Source of the DNA: Propionibacteriaceae bacterium
GTDB taxonomy: Bacteria > Actinomycetota > Actinomycetes > Propionibacteriales > Propionibacteriaceae
Length of the DNA: 10,409 nucleotides
Reading direction: 5' to 3'
Assembly (NCBI GenBank): GCA_031260385.1
Contig: JAIRKB010000284.1
Span: forward strand, 1 to 10,409
Shown one piece after another: positions 1 through 6,832 of the stretch (position 1 is the first letter of the stretch; every line of letters begins with the position of its first letter). The notes under the pieces were generated by a model that was not told the origin of the DNA, ran no database searches, and was given only the letters and a program-made list of their open reading frames with translations. The translations under genes were made by a program, and so were the position numbers.

Positions 1-584
1 TGGAGGCGTTGGCGGGGATTGGGCTGGTGGTTAGTGTGGATACCGTACGGGCGAAGGTGGCGGCGGCGGCGCTGGGGGCTGGCGCTCGGTTGGTCAACGA
101 TGTTTCGGGGGGGTTGGCGGATCCGGAGATCCTTAGTGTGGTGGCCGAGCGGTCGGCGACCTACATCCTGCAACACTGGCAGACGCCCTTTGACCATCGC
201 TCAGCTCACGTTGACGTTGTACGGGAGGTGGTGGCTGAGCTGGGGGAGCGGGTCGAGCGGGCCCTCGCCGCTGGGGTGAATGGTGAGCGTCTGATCCTTG
301 ATCCGGGAATCGGCTTTGGCAAGACGGCCGCCCAAAATTGGGCGCTGATTGCCAACCAGCAGGCCCTCGCCGCGCTGGGTTATCGGCTCTTGTGGGGGTT
401 CTCACGCAAGCGTTTCCTAGCCGAGGTCGATGGGGGCGTCGAGCCCTGGGAGCGCGATGATGCGAGTGCCGCCTTGACGGCGCTGGTGGCGCGGGAGGGG
501 GCTTGGGCGGTGCGCGTCCATACGATTGGCGTTCACAAGACCGCGATCAGGGTGGCCCACGCTGTCCGGGCGAATCAGGGCTAA
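1..584 (+). CDS. folP: Dihydropteroate synthase, 3' part (5' end outside window)
   Basis: DHPS joins 6-hydroxymethyl-dihydropterin diphosphate to p-aminobenzoate, giving dihydropteroate, in the cytosolic folate pathway. The frame is open to the left edge, so the N-terminal part is missing and the TTG at 9 is not a start. Visible family blocks, in order: the Asp block SVDT followed by VAAAAL, the NDVSGG block, a YILQHW block where the family usually has L-M-H, the pterin-binding LDPGIGFGKT followed by an Asn, the sulfa/pABA-loop block GFSRKRFL (the SRK motif), and the C-terminal VRVHTIGVH. All core catalytic motifs of the C-terminal two thirds are intact. The next gene is the folB-folK fusion 62 nt downstream on the same strand, so this is a folate operon. 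The final codons overlap the first copy of a 25-bp direct repeat. Identification is firm from the motifs. Confidence 0.95.
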   Translation, partial: EALAGIGLVVSVDTVRAKVAAAALGAGARLVNDVSGGLADPEILSVVAERSATYILQHWQTPFDHRSAHVDVVREVVAELGERVERALAAGVNGERLILDPGIGFGKTAAQNWALIANQQALAALGYRLLWGFSRKRFLAEVDGGVEPWERDDASAALTALVAREGAWAVRVHTIGVHKTAIRVAHAVRANQG

Positions 585-637
585 GCCAGGGGGACGTTTC
601 TGGTGGTGCAAAGCCGTCGGGGCGAATCTGGGCTAGG
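561..637 (+). repeat. 25-bp imperfect direct repeat, period 52 bp, at the folP end
   Basis: Positions 561-585 and 613-637 agree at 21 of 25 bases. The core GGGCGAATC-N-GGGCTA is shared at 568-583 and 620-635. The first copy encodes the last residues and stop of folP; the second lies in the spacer before folB. The period is not a multiple of three, so the second copy is not read in the folP frame. This looks like a small tandem duplication that created most of the spacer. No function is evident. Confidence 0.6.
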
Positions 638-646
638 GTGGGAGTG

Positions 647-1516
647 ATGAGCACATTTGACGACCAGTATCGGCTAGAGATTGCTGGAATTGAGGTTTGG
701 GCCTATCACGGCGTCTACCCCGAGGAGCGCCGCGATGGGGCGCCTTTCCTGATTGATCTGACCTGGTGGGCCGACCTTACGGCGGCGGCTAGCAGGGATG
801 ACCTGGGCCTAACCGTGGACTACAGTGTGGTGGTTGACGCGGTCGTCGAACTGGTTCAGGCCGACCCCGTGAACCTGATCGAGACCTTGGCGGCGCGGCT
901 CCAAACCGCTCTGACCCAGCGGTTTGGCTTCACAGCCCTGCAGGTCCGGGTTCACAAGCCCCAGGCCCCGCTGACGGTCACGTTCGCTGATCTGGCGGTC
1001 ACCACGCCGCTCGGGGTCGCCCCTCGGGAGGTGGTTTTCTCCTTGGGGTCCAATATTGAGCCTTGTCAGGACTATATTCAGTTGGGGTGTACGGCGTTGG
1101 CGGCGACGTCGGGGATTAGGGATGTACGGGTGTCGGCGCTCTACCAGACCGCCCCGGTCTCACCGGTGGAACAAGCCGACTTCCTCAACGCCATCCTGAT
1201 CGCCAACTCGACTTTGTCCGCCCCCGCCCTGTTGGCGCGGGCCCACGCCATTGAAGCCCTCGCGCGTCGCACCAGGGAGATCGTTAGCGGCCCGCGCAGT
1301 CTCGACATCGATTTGATCAAGGTCGGCGGCCAGACCTGGAACACCCCCGAGCTGAGCTTGCCCCACCCCCGCGCCGCCGAGCGCGCTTTCGTTATCGTCC
1401 CTTGGCTGGAGCTCGACCCTGGCGCTACCCTGTCAGGCGTACCAATCAAAGACCTGAGCGCTGCCCTCACCGCTCAACCCATCCGCCGTACGGAAGGTAG
1501 GCTCTTTCTGCCATGA
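647..1516 (+). CDS. folBK: Bifunctional dihydroneopterin aldolase / HPPK (FolB-FolK fusion)
   Basis: This 289-residue protein fuses two consecutive folate enzymes. Residues about 8-120 are FolB (7,8-dihydroneopterin to 6-hydroxymethyl-dihydropterin plus glycolaldehyde): the YHGVYPEE block at 20-27, TVDYS with the catalytic-type Tyr59, the IETLA block with Glu79, and VHKP with the conserved Lys104. Residues about 128-270 are FolK (pyrophosphoryl transfer from ATP): SLGSN at 132-136, GPRSLDIDL at 215-223 with the two metal-binding Asp residues, and LPHPR at 238-242. The ATG at 647 was chosen because the FolB fold begins right after it and a G-rich GGGTGGGAG stretch precedes it. Starting further upstream in this frame would run through the folP end. 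FolB-FolK fusions are known in several bacteria. The stop overlaps the galK start by 4 nt (ATGA). Confidence 0.94.
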   Translation: MSTFDDQYRLEIAGIEVWAYHGVYPEERRDGAPFLIDLTWWADLTAAASRDDLGLTVDYSVVVDAVVELVQADPVNLIETLAARLQTALTQRFGFTALQVRVHKPQAPLTVTFADLAVTTPLGVAPREVVFSLGSNIEPCQDYIQLGCTALAATSGIRDVRVSALYQTAPVSPVEQADFLNAILIANSTLSAPALLARAHAIEALARRTREIVSGPRSLDIDLIKVGGQTWNTPELSLPHPRAAERAFVIVPWLELDPGATLSGVPIKDLSAALTAQPIRRTEGRLFLP

Positions 1517-2682
1517 CAACCCCCGATCCGATTACGGCGGCCGTTGCCGCCTTCTCAGAAAAGTTCGGCGGCGAACCGGAGGGGGTCTGGGCCGCCCCCG
1601 GTCGCGTCAACCTGATCGGGGAACACACCGACTATAACGCTGGACTGGTGTTGCCGATTGCCTTGCCGCAGCGAACCTACGCGGCAGTGCGGCGCCGCGA
1701 GGACACTACCCTGCGGGCGGTCTCTGTTGGTATGGCTGGGAGTGGGTCGATCGCGCTGGAGGCGATTGCCCCCGGCAACCCGACCAACTGGGTTCGTTAT
1801 CCGGCGGGCGTGCTTTGGGCCCTCCAGCAGGGTGGCTACCAACTTGGCGGCCTCGATGTCGCGTTTGCCTCCGAGGTGCCGGTTGGCGCCGGGTTGTCTT
1901 CTTCGGCAGCGATTGAAGGGGCGATCGGAGCGGCGGCCTCCGATCTTTTTGGGCTTGACTTGCTCGTCGATGACGCCGCTCGCGCCCAGTTAGCCCGATA
2001 CTGCCAGCAAGGAGAGAATCTGATCGCTGGGGCACCGACCGGTGGGATGGATCAAGCGGCTAGTCTGCGCTGCCGGGATCGTCACGCCCTCTATCTTGAT
2101 TGCGCCGATGGTCGCGTGGAGCAAATCCCCTTCGATCTGAATCAGTCTGGCCTAGCCTTACTGGTGATCGATACGCGGGCTGCTCACGCCCATGCAAGTG
2201 GGGAGTACGGTGATCGGCGTCGCGATTGTGAGCAGGCCTGTGAGCGGTTGGGGATCGACCATCTGCGGGCGATAGACGATTTGGCGACGGCCTTGGCTCG
2301 CTTGGATAGTGACCGCCTTCGGGCACGGGTCCGTCATATCGTGACCGAGATTCGCCGCGTCGAACTGGCGGTGACGGCGATCCGCGCCAAGGATTGGACC
2401 GAGCTTGGACGGCTGTTCCTTGATTCGCACGCCTCGCTGCGTGATGACTTTCAAGTCTCTTGCCCAGAGCTCGATGTCGCGGTGCTAGCGAGCCTAGAAG
2501 CGGGGGCTCTGGGGGCGCGGATGACTGGTGGTGGTTTTGGCGGTTCGGCGATCGCCTTGGTCTACGAACCCAGTCTGGCTGCGACCATGGAAACGGTTGA
2601 ACAACAGTTCGCTGCCCGAGGGTATAACCCGCCCAAGTTCATTGTCGCCCAGGCGGCGGGCTGGGCCAACCGGATTATCTAA
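1513..2682 (+). CDS. galK: Galactokinase (GHMP kinase family)
   Basis: Galactokinase phosphorylates alpha-D-galactose at C1 with ATP, the first committed step of the Leloir pathway, in the cytosol. The 389-residue length is normal. The galactokinase signature GRVNLIGEHTDYN is at 30-42 with Arg31, Glu37 and Asp40. The GHMP ATP-binding block VGAGLSSSAA starts at 124. Asp180 in GGMDQ matches the catalytic base, and MTGGGFGG at 337-344 is the third GHMP motif. The ATG overlaps the folBK stop as ATGA, so translation is probably coupled to the folate genes. No galT or galE is beside it, and the next gene is a phosphodiesterase, so its presence in a folate operon is odd. The substrate call rests on the full N-terminal signature; a related sugar such as GalNAc cannot be excluded. 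Confidence 0.94.
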   Translation: MTTPDPITAAVAAFSEKFGGEPEGVWAAPGRVNLIGEHTDYNAGLVLPIALPQRTYAAVRRREDTTLRAVSVGMAGSGSIALEAIAPGNPTNWVRYPAGVLWALQQGGYQLGGLDVAFASEVPVGAGLSSSAAIEGAIGAAASDLFGLDLLVDDAARAQLARYCQQGENLIAGAPTGGMDQAASLRCRDRHALYLDCADGRVEQIPFDLNQSGLALLVIDTRAAHAHASGEYGDRRRDCEQACERLGIDHLRAIDDLATALARLDSDRLRARVRHIVTEIRRVELAVTAIRAKDWTELGRLFLDSHASLRDDFQVSCPELDVAVLASLEAGALGARMTGGGFGGSAIALVYEPSLAATMETVEQQFAARGYNPPKFIVAQAAGWANRII

Positions 2683-2721
2683 GTGCTTGCCGTTTTCTCT
2701 AGCGGGTTTTCCGGTATATCC

Positions 2722-2749
2722 TTGGTCCATGAATGGGTGATGGTATTGT
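2722..2749 (+). promoter_or_regulatory. Candidate promoter for the phosphodiesterase gene
   Basis: In the 91-bp gap after galK, TTGGTC (2722-2727) and TATTGT (2744-2749) are 16 bp apart. A TGG triplet in front of the second box fits an extended -10. The predicted start of transcription lies close to the strong GGGGAGGA ribosome-binding site at 2763-2770. The boxes are only moderate matches, so this is tentative. Confidence 0.3.
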
Positions 2750-2773
2750 CAGCCCCAAGAAAGGGGAGGAATT

Positions 2774-3508
2774 GTGACGAAGATATTTGCGCATCGTGGC
2801 GCAAGTGCTTACGCCCCCGAAAATACCTTGGCCGCCTTTCAGCTTGCCCACGAAATGGGTGTTGAGGGTGTTGAACTGGATGTTCAGATGACCAAGGATG
2901 GCGAGTTAGTCGTCATTCATGACGAGACGGTCGATCGAACGACCAATGGGACTGGTTGGGTGAAAGATCTCACGCTCAAAGAGCTCAAGACTCTCAACGC
3001 TTCGATGGGGAACGAGAGTTATCCGCGCGAGAAGGTCCCCACTCTCGGCGAGGTCTTTGATTTACTGGCCGAAACTCAGATGGTCGTAAACGTCGAGATC
3101 AAGAATGGGCGGGTGCTCTACCCGGGGATCGCCGAACGCCTACTCCAGATGATCGATATGCGCAACTGGGAATACCGGGTGACGATCTCCAGTTTCAACC
3201 ACGTAACGCTTGCCCACATCCGCCAGATTGGCTCCCTGGTCTATACCGGTGTGATCTTCCAAGATATCCTCCACGAGCCCTGGAACTACGCCCACCACAT
3301 GTGGGCGACGGCGCTGCACCCCCACTTCCTCTATGTCGATGGGATGGCCGATCTGGTTCAGGAGGCCCACAACTCTCTCCTGGAGATCAATGTCTGGACG
3401 GTCGACGAGGTCGCTGACATCGATCGAATGCTCGCCCGCGGTGTCGATGGCTTAATCACCAACTATCCTGACCGGGCCAAGGAACGCCGCGACCTTCTCG
3501 AGGGGTAG
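2774..3508 (+). CDS. ugpQ: Glycerophosphodiester phosphodiesterase, cytosolic UgpQ type
   Basis: GDPD hydrolyses deacylated phospholipids (glycerophosphodiesters) to sn-glycerol 3-phosphate and an alcohol. The 244-residue protein begins directly with the TIM-barrel signature: FAHRGAS with His7-Arg8, APENTLAAF with Glu16-Asn17, VELDVQMTKDG with Glu34 and Asp36, and VIHD with His49. His7 and His49 correspond to the catalytic pair, and the acidic residues bind the metal. VNVEIK (Glu108, Lys110) and the late INVWTVDE and GVDGLITNYP blocks complete the fold. There is no signal peptide and the size matches cytosolic UgpQ rather than exported GlpQ. The start is GTG, chosen because GGGGAGGA lies 3 nt upstream and the HRG motif follows at once. 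The gene ends 68 nt before the convergent gcvT stop. Confidence 0.93.
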   Translation: MTKIFAHRGASAYAPENTLAAFQLAHEMGVEGVELDVQMTKDGELVVIHDETVDRTTNGTGWVKDLTLKELKTLNASMGNESYPREKVPTLGEVFDLLAETQMVVNVEIKNGRVLYPGIAERLLQMIDMRNWEYRVTISSFNHVTLAHIRQIGSLVYTGVIFQDILHEPWNYAHHMWATALHPHFLYVDGMADLVQEAHNSLLEINVWTVDEVADIDRMLARGVDGLITNYPDRAKERRDLLEG

Positions 3509-3527
3509 TCTGGATAAGCGCAGCTCC

Positions 3528-3550
3528 ATCCGGGTTTATTAAACCTGGAT
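3528..3550. terminator. Hairpin between convergent ugpQ and gcvT, possible bidirectional terminator
   Basis: Arms ATCCGGGTTT (3528-3537) and AAACCTGGAT (3541-3550) form a 10-bp stem with one G-U wobble and a 3-nt loop. No U tract follows on either strand, so it is not a canonical intrinsic terminator. Its position exactly between two converging genes still argues for a bidirectional end signal. A second, weaker hairpin (GGGTT 3567-3571 with AACCC 3580-3584) overlaps the gcvT stop codon. Confidence 0.5.
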
Positions 3551-3576
3551 ATGGGAAGCGCCATCTGGGTTCGGTT

Positions 3577-4662
3577 CTAAACCCGCGGTGTGTAAAAAGG
3601 CGGTTTGGTAACCTCAAACGCTTCCATGCGCCCTCGAAGATCAACTTGAACCGTCTCACCCGGGCCAATCCCTGTCGCAAGCAGGGCTAGCCCGATGCCC
3701 TGGCGTAAGGTCGGTGAGAAGGTCCCAGAGGTGACCTCGCCGATCTCGTTTCCGGTGTTGTCAAGGACTTTCATCCCTGGTCTCGGGATGGCCCGACCGA
3801 GTGCCCGGAGTCCCAACAAGGTTCGTACGACCCCGCTGGCGCGCTGGGCGCGCAAGGCTTCCGCCCCATCAAAGCGATCTTTCTTCCAACCGACGGCCCA
3901 ACTGAGGCGGGCCTCAAGCGCCGAGATCGTCTCTGAGAGATCTTGGCCGTGGAGCGGATAACCCATCTCGGTCCGCAAGGTATCACGGGCACCGAGCCCG
4001 CAGGGTTGAATCCCCTCGGACTCCCCCGAGACCATCAGGGCAGCCCAAATGGTTGAGGCCATCCTCCCGTTGAGGATCAGTTCATAACCGAGTTCGCCGG
4101 TGTAACCACTGCGACAGACCATCACCTCGCCGACACCGGCATACTCGGCGAAACGGAAGCTCATATAGTCGATATCGGTCGGTAGATCGAGGCGATCGAG
4201 GACGGTAGCGCTAGCCGGGCCTTGGACCGCGATGATCGCGGTCTCAGCGAGGGTGAAGCGAAGTCCGGCGGCGCTTTGGTCGCGGCGGAGGCGGTTTATC
4301 ACGGTTGCCGTGTTGGCGGCATTGGGCATCACCATCACCCAATCGGGGTCACGTTGGTAGGCGATCATGTCGTCAATCACCCCGCCCTCGTCATTAAGCA
4401 GCAGGGTGTATTGCCCTTGCCCGGTGCCGATTCGATCAAGGTCATTGGATAACCGAGTGTTGAGCCACTGAGCCGCCCCCGTACCTTCAATAATCACAGT
4501 GCCTAGGTGAGAGACATCAAAGACCCCGACTGCCTCGCGAACGGCGCGATGCTCGGTTAGGACGCCAACATACTCCAGGGGCATCTTCCAACCGCCAAAC
4601 TCGGCGAATTTCGCGCCCAAGGCGAGGTGCTGGGCGGCTAGTGGGGATTCCTGTGGGGACAT
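3577..4662 (-). CDS. gcvT: Aminomethyltransferase, glycine cleavage system T protein
   Basis: GcvT transfers the methylene group from aminomethyl-lipoyl-GcvH to tetrahydrofolate, releasing ammonia. The 361-residue length is typical. Family blocks in order: the N-terminal FGGWKMPLEY, VFDVSHLG, the GGVIDDM block holding the catalytic-type Asp, RSGYTGELGYEL, CGLGARDTLRTEMGYPLHG, and a C-terminal barrel with GEVTSGTFSP. It lacks the YgfZ signature, so it is a true T protein rather than the Fe-S repair paralogue. ATG at 4662 is preceded by AGGAGG 4 nt upstream. Neither gcvH nor gcvP lies in the window, and the gene stands alone between two non-coding gaps. It uses tetrahydrofolate, the product of the pathway encoded at the left end, but a regulatory link is not shown. 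Confidence 0.95.
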   Translation of the reverse strand: MSPQESPLAAQHLALGAKFAEFGGWKMPLEYVGVLTEHRAVREAVGVFDVSHLGTVIIEGTGAAQWLNTRLSNDLDRIGTGQGQYTLLLNDEGGVIDDMIAYQRDPDWVMVMPNAANTATVINRLRRDQSAAGLRFTLAETAIIAVQGPASATVLDRLDLPTDIDYMSFRFAEYAGVGEVMVCRSGYTGELGYELILNGRMASTIWAALMVSGESEGIQPCGLGARDTLRTEMGYPLHGQDLSETISALEARLSWAVGWKKDRFDGAEALRAQRASGVVRTLLGLRALGRAIPRPGMKVLDNTGNEIGEVTSGTFSPTLRQGIGLALLATGIGPGETVQVDLRGRMEAFEVTKPPFYTPRV

Positions 4663-4919
4663 GACGCCTCCTGCTCGATTTCACCCCAAATACTAGCCGA
4701 TCTGAGGATCCCAGATGTCGTTTCCCCTATCCAGCCCGCCTGAAGCCCTCCCCTACATGAGGCAACTCCAAGAATCCGGACAAATTATCAAGCTAGCAGA
4801 CTAAATACTCGACTTAGCCCCCCGGATCCGGCGATTTTCCGTCGGCAAGTCCAGGATTCTGGCTGGTGATCACGAAACGAACCAGAATCTTGGACTTAGC
4901 GCACAGAGGCGCAGAAAAA
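4663..4919 (-). other. 257-bp non-coding gap rich in inverted repeats, gcvT upstream region
   Basis: No coding frame is supported here. It holds the gcvT ribosome-binding site (4667-4672) and, nearer the sortase end, several overlapping inverted repeats. These are the large hairpin 4847-4897; a 6-bp stem (CCGGCG/CGTCGG) at about 4828-4845; the palindrome CGGATCCGG; and GACTT(A)GCC at 4811-4819, which can pair with GGCAAGTC at 4844-4851. A possible gcvT -10 box is GATAAT (4784-4789 on the minus strand), without a clear -35. The glycine riboswitch core was looked for and not seen. Confidence 0.45.
4847..4897 (-). terminator. Large 16-bp stem-loop downstream of the sortase gene
   Basis: Arms AAGTCCAGGATTCTGG (4847-4862) and CCAGAATCTTGGACTT (4882-4897) pair over 16 positions, with one pair that is G-U or A-C depending on strand. 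The 19-nt loop contains the palindrome GTGATCAC. The hairpin starts about 22 nt after the sortase stop, so a terminator or 3'-end stabiliser of the erpA-HAD-sortase transcript is the simplest reading. No U tract follows the stem; a T run lies instead directly after the sortase stop codon. Confidence 0.5.
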
Positions 4920-5645
4920 CTACGGAACGAGGTGGGCGATGAGGACCAGGTTGTCGGTGGGGGCAGCCCCATCATTTCTTAACAGACAGGTCATGAAGAT
5001 CAGGCGGCCGGGGATGGCTTCATCCCAGACCTCGGGGACATTGGCGAGGTCCTCCTGGCTGCGGATCACTGATCGTTCATACGCATAGGCTCGACCGTCA
5101 ACCATGATGATGTCGCCGGGTTGGAGGACCGCCTGCTCATTCGCCTGGAGCATATTGCCGGGGGCCCGTCCAGAACGGGCGGAATGGGCGGAGAGGAAGA
5201 CTGTCCCTAGCTCGGCGTCTTCGATGCCGACACCAAAGTCTCGGATTCGGAAGACGGCCGTGAAGTTGGGCGGGTTGACCGTTCCGTTAACGACATTGAC
5301 GGCACCTAGGGGAACCTGTAGCCCGACCTTCGGGACCACGAAACCCTCGCCGGACTCGTTGATAACCATGTCAGCGGCTTCCATGTAGGCCGGGTCGGTA
5401 GCGGAGGGGTCATCTGGCACGATGACATTCCGATCCAGGTCGCGGATGACCACACCCTTAGGCCAGAGCGTGACCGCCAGACCGACCCCGCCACCAACGG
5501 CCAAGATAGCCGCTAGCGCGATCAGGATCGCGTTGGCTGGTCGCCGTTTGCGGGTTTCGACTCCGCGGCGCGGTTCGGTCGTGTCGCTGCTCGATAACTC
5601 GTCTGTCGTCGGCTCATCGATCAAAGGGCTGTTCTCTTCTGACAT
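4920..5645 (-). CDS. Membrane-anchored sortase-like protein
   Basis: Sortases are cysteine transpeptidases that attach proteins to the cell wall or assemble pili. The 241-residue protein has an acidic, Ser/Thr-rich N-terminus (1-25), a basic RKRRP stretch, one membrane segment (about 38-60) and an extracellular sortase-type domain (about 100-240). Conserved elements are FLSAHS with His154 and LIFMTC with Cys220, the expected catalytic His and Cys. The strand after Cys220 reads PTDNLVLIA, whereas class F relatives usually have Arg before DN; here it is Thr230. Arg223, just after the Cys, is the only nearby Arg. The ATG at 5645 has AGGAG 4 nt upstream, overlapping the HAD stop (7-nt gap), so translation is probably coupled. 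A further upstream ATG at 5720 lies inside the HAD gene and is less likely. Class is uncertain (E or F type). No LPXTG substrate is encoded nearby. Confidence 0.82.
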   Translation of the reverse strand: MSEENSPLIDEPTTDELSSSDTTEPRRGVETRKRRPANAILIALAAILAVGGGVGLAVTLWPKGVVIRDLDRNVIVPDDPSATDPAYMEAADMVINESGEGFVVPKVGLQVPLGAVNVVNGTVNPPNFTAVFRIRDFGVGIEDAELGTVFLSAHSARSGRAPGNMLQANEQAVLQPGDIIMVDGRAYAYERSVIRSQEDLANVPEVWDEAIPGRLIFMTCLLRNDGAAPTDNLVLIAHLVP

Positions 5646-5652
5646 GATTCTC

Positions 5653-6492
5653 CTATTCCGTCCCCATGTAATCCGAATCAACTTTAGCACTGGGGCTAAA
5701 ACTGGGACGATCAAATCCACTAATTAGGTCAATAATTTTATCTAGTTGGCGCACACTATTGTATGCCTCGGTGAGGTCGCTCGGTTGAGTTTCGCCGGTA
5801 AACACCACGGCGGCGTCCATACCAGCGTCCAAGGCCATGCGAATATCGGTGGCTAGCCGGTCGCCCACCATCAGACAGTCCTCGATGCTAACCTCGAGGC
5901 CGGCCAAGGCGGCTTGCAAGATAATCGGCGAGGGTTTCCCCATCGAGGCGCTACACCTCACCTGCGTACAAGCCTCAATCGCGGCGGTGACCGCCGCACA
6001 ATCGGGCTCCCCACGCCCACCGGGGAACGGGCAGAAGCGATCGGGATTAGTTTGAATGAGGATCGCCCGCTTGTGGAACCACAAGGCGTCAAAGGCGATC
6101 TGGAGTTTCTGGTAGTCAAAGCCGCGATCGTACGAAGCGATCACGACATCAATCTCGCTTGGATCACGACTGAGCCGGAACCCCGCTTCACTGAGAGCCT
6201 GACATAGCGGCGCCTCGGCAATTGGGAAGACGGTGGCGAAAGGATAGTGGGTTTTCAGCCACCACAAGGTCGTATGAATCGTGGTCGTGATCTGCTCGAC
6301 CGGGGTGGGGATGCCCAGATTGGTTAGCTTCGCGGCATAGGTTTCGGGTGCCTTGGTGGGGTTGTTCGACAGAAAACGCACGGTCTTGCCCGCCTCGCGC
6401 AAGCCAAGGACGGTGTCGCGCGCGCCGGGTAGTAGTTCATCGCCGAGATAGATCGTGCCGTCAAGGTCGAAGATATAAACCTCGTAAGTCAT
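5653..6492 (-). CDS. HAD-IIA family phosphatase (NagD-like)
   Basis: NagD-type HAD enzymes hydrolyse phosphate esters such as nucleotides, p-nitrophenyl phosphate or 2-phosphoglycolate; the true substrate cannot be read from sequence. The 279-residue protein has motif I FDLDGT with Asp9 (nucleophile) and Asp11, motif II LSNNPT with Ser42, motif III Lys186 in MGKPSP, and motif IV GDRLATDI with Asp211 and Asp216. A C2-type cap lies between motifs II and III, as in the family. The last 18 or so residues are a polar tail beyond the HAD fold. ATG at 6492 was chosen because it lies 4 nt after the erpA stop and directly before the TYEVYIFDLDGT strand; an ATG at 6549 would extend the protein through the erpA end. 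It is the middle gene of an erpA-HAD-sortase operon. Confidence 0.9.
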   Translation of the reverse strand: MTYEVYIFDLDGTIYLGDELLPGARDTVLGLREAGKTVRFLSNNPTKAPETYAAKLTNLGIPTPVEQITTTIHTTLWWLKTHYPFATVFPIAEAPLCQALSEAGFRLSRDPSEIDVVIASYDRGFDYQKLQIAFDALWFHKRAILIQTNPDRFCPFPGGRGEPDCAAVTAAIEACTQVRCSASMGKPSPIILQAALAGLEVSIEDCLMVGDRLATDIRMALDAGMDAAVVFTGETQPSDLTEAYNSVRQLDKIIDLISGFDRPSFSPSAKVDSDYMGTE

Positions 6493-6496
6493 TACA

Positions 6497-6826
6497 TCAG
6501 CAGGTGGCTGAATCGCAGGCACAACCATTGGTGGCGTTGGGATTATCAATCGTGAAACCTTGGTCGTCGTCGAAGGTGATCGTCGCGCCGACCAAATAAG
6601 GGGCGCTCGCCTCGTCGACGACTAGGCGGACGGCACCAAGAAGCTGTTCGAGGTCGCCTGGGAGGGACTCGTCATCGAAATATAGTTCGTATTGAAACCC
6701 AGAACAGGCGGGTTGGACCTTCACACGCAAGCCGATCCCCGGAGTCTGATCCGCTAGGAGTTCGGTCACCTTGGTGATAGCGGCGTCGGTCAGGGCAAGG
6801 CCAATCTGGGCTCCAGTTATTGTCAT
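6497..6826 (-). CDS. erpA: Fe-S cluster carrier, ErpA/IscA (HesB) family
   Basis: A-type carriers receive Fe-S clusters from the assembly scaffold and pass them to apo-proteins. The 109-residue protein has the A-type fold and the three conserved cysteines: Cys41 in the ACSGFQYEL block and Cys102 and Cys104 in GCAC. The C-terminus departs from the common CGCGSSF form, ending CACDSATC with an additional final Cys109. The ATG at 6826 is where the family fold starts; a longer frame to 6949 would add a low-complexity basic extension across the promoter. No ribosome-binding site precedes 6826, but TATTAT ends 6 nt before the ATG, fitting a leaderless transcript. The gene is divergent from the DUF3043 gene, an arrangement I recall from mycobacteria. 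The ErpA name is by analogy. Confidence 0.9.
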   Translation of the reverse strand: MTITGAQIGLALTDAAITKVTELLADQTPGIGLRVKVQPACSGFQYELYFDDESLPGDLEQLLGAVRLVVDEASAPYLVGATITFDDDQGFTIDNPNATNGCACDSATC

Positions 6827-6832
6827 GGGAAT

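Noticed and set aside
503..646. N-terminal extension of FolBK starting at 503
   Set aside because: It would overlap the conserved folP C-terminus in another frame, adds no recognisable domain, and the FolB fold starts right after the ATG at 647.
4663..4800. Glycine riboswitch in front of gcvT
   Set aside because: The expected GGAGAG-type and paired aptamer core sequences are not visible on the minus strand, although the gap is long enough.
5646..5720. Longer sortase start at 5720
   Set aside because: It lies within the HAD gene, lacks a good ribosome-binding site, and the ATG at 5645 has AGGAG at suitable spacing.
6493..6549. Longer HAD phosphatase start at 6549
   Set aside because: It overlaps the conserved Cys-containing end of erpA; the ATG at 6492 directly precedes the HAD strand and lies 4 nt after the erpA stop.
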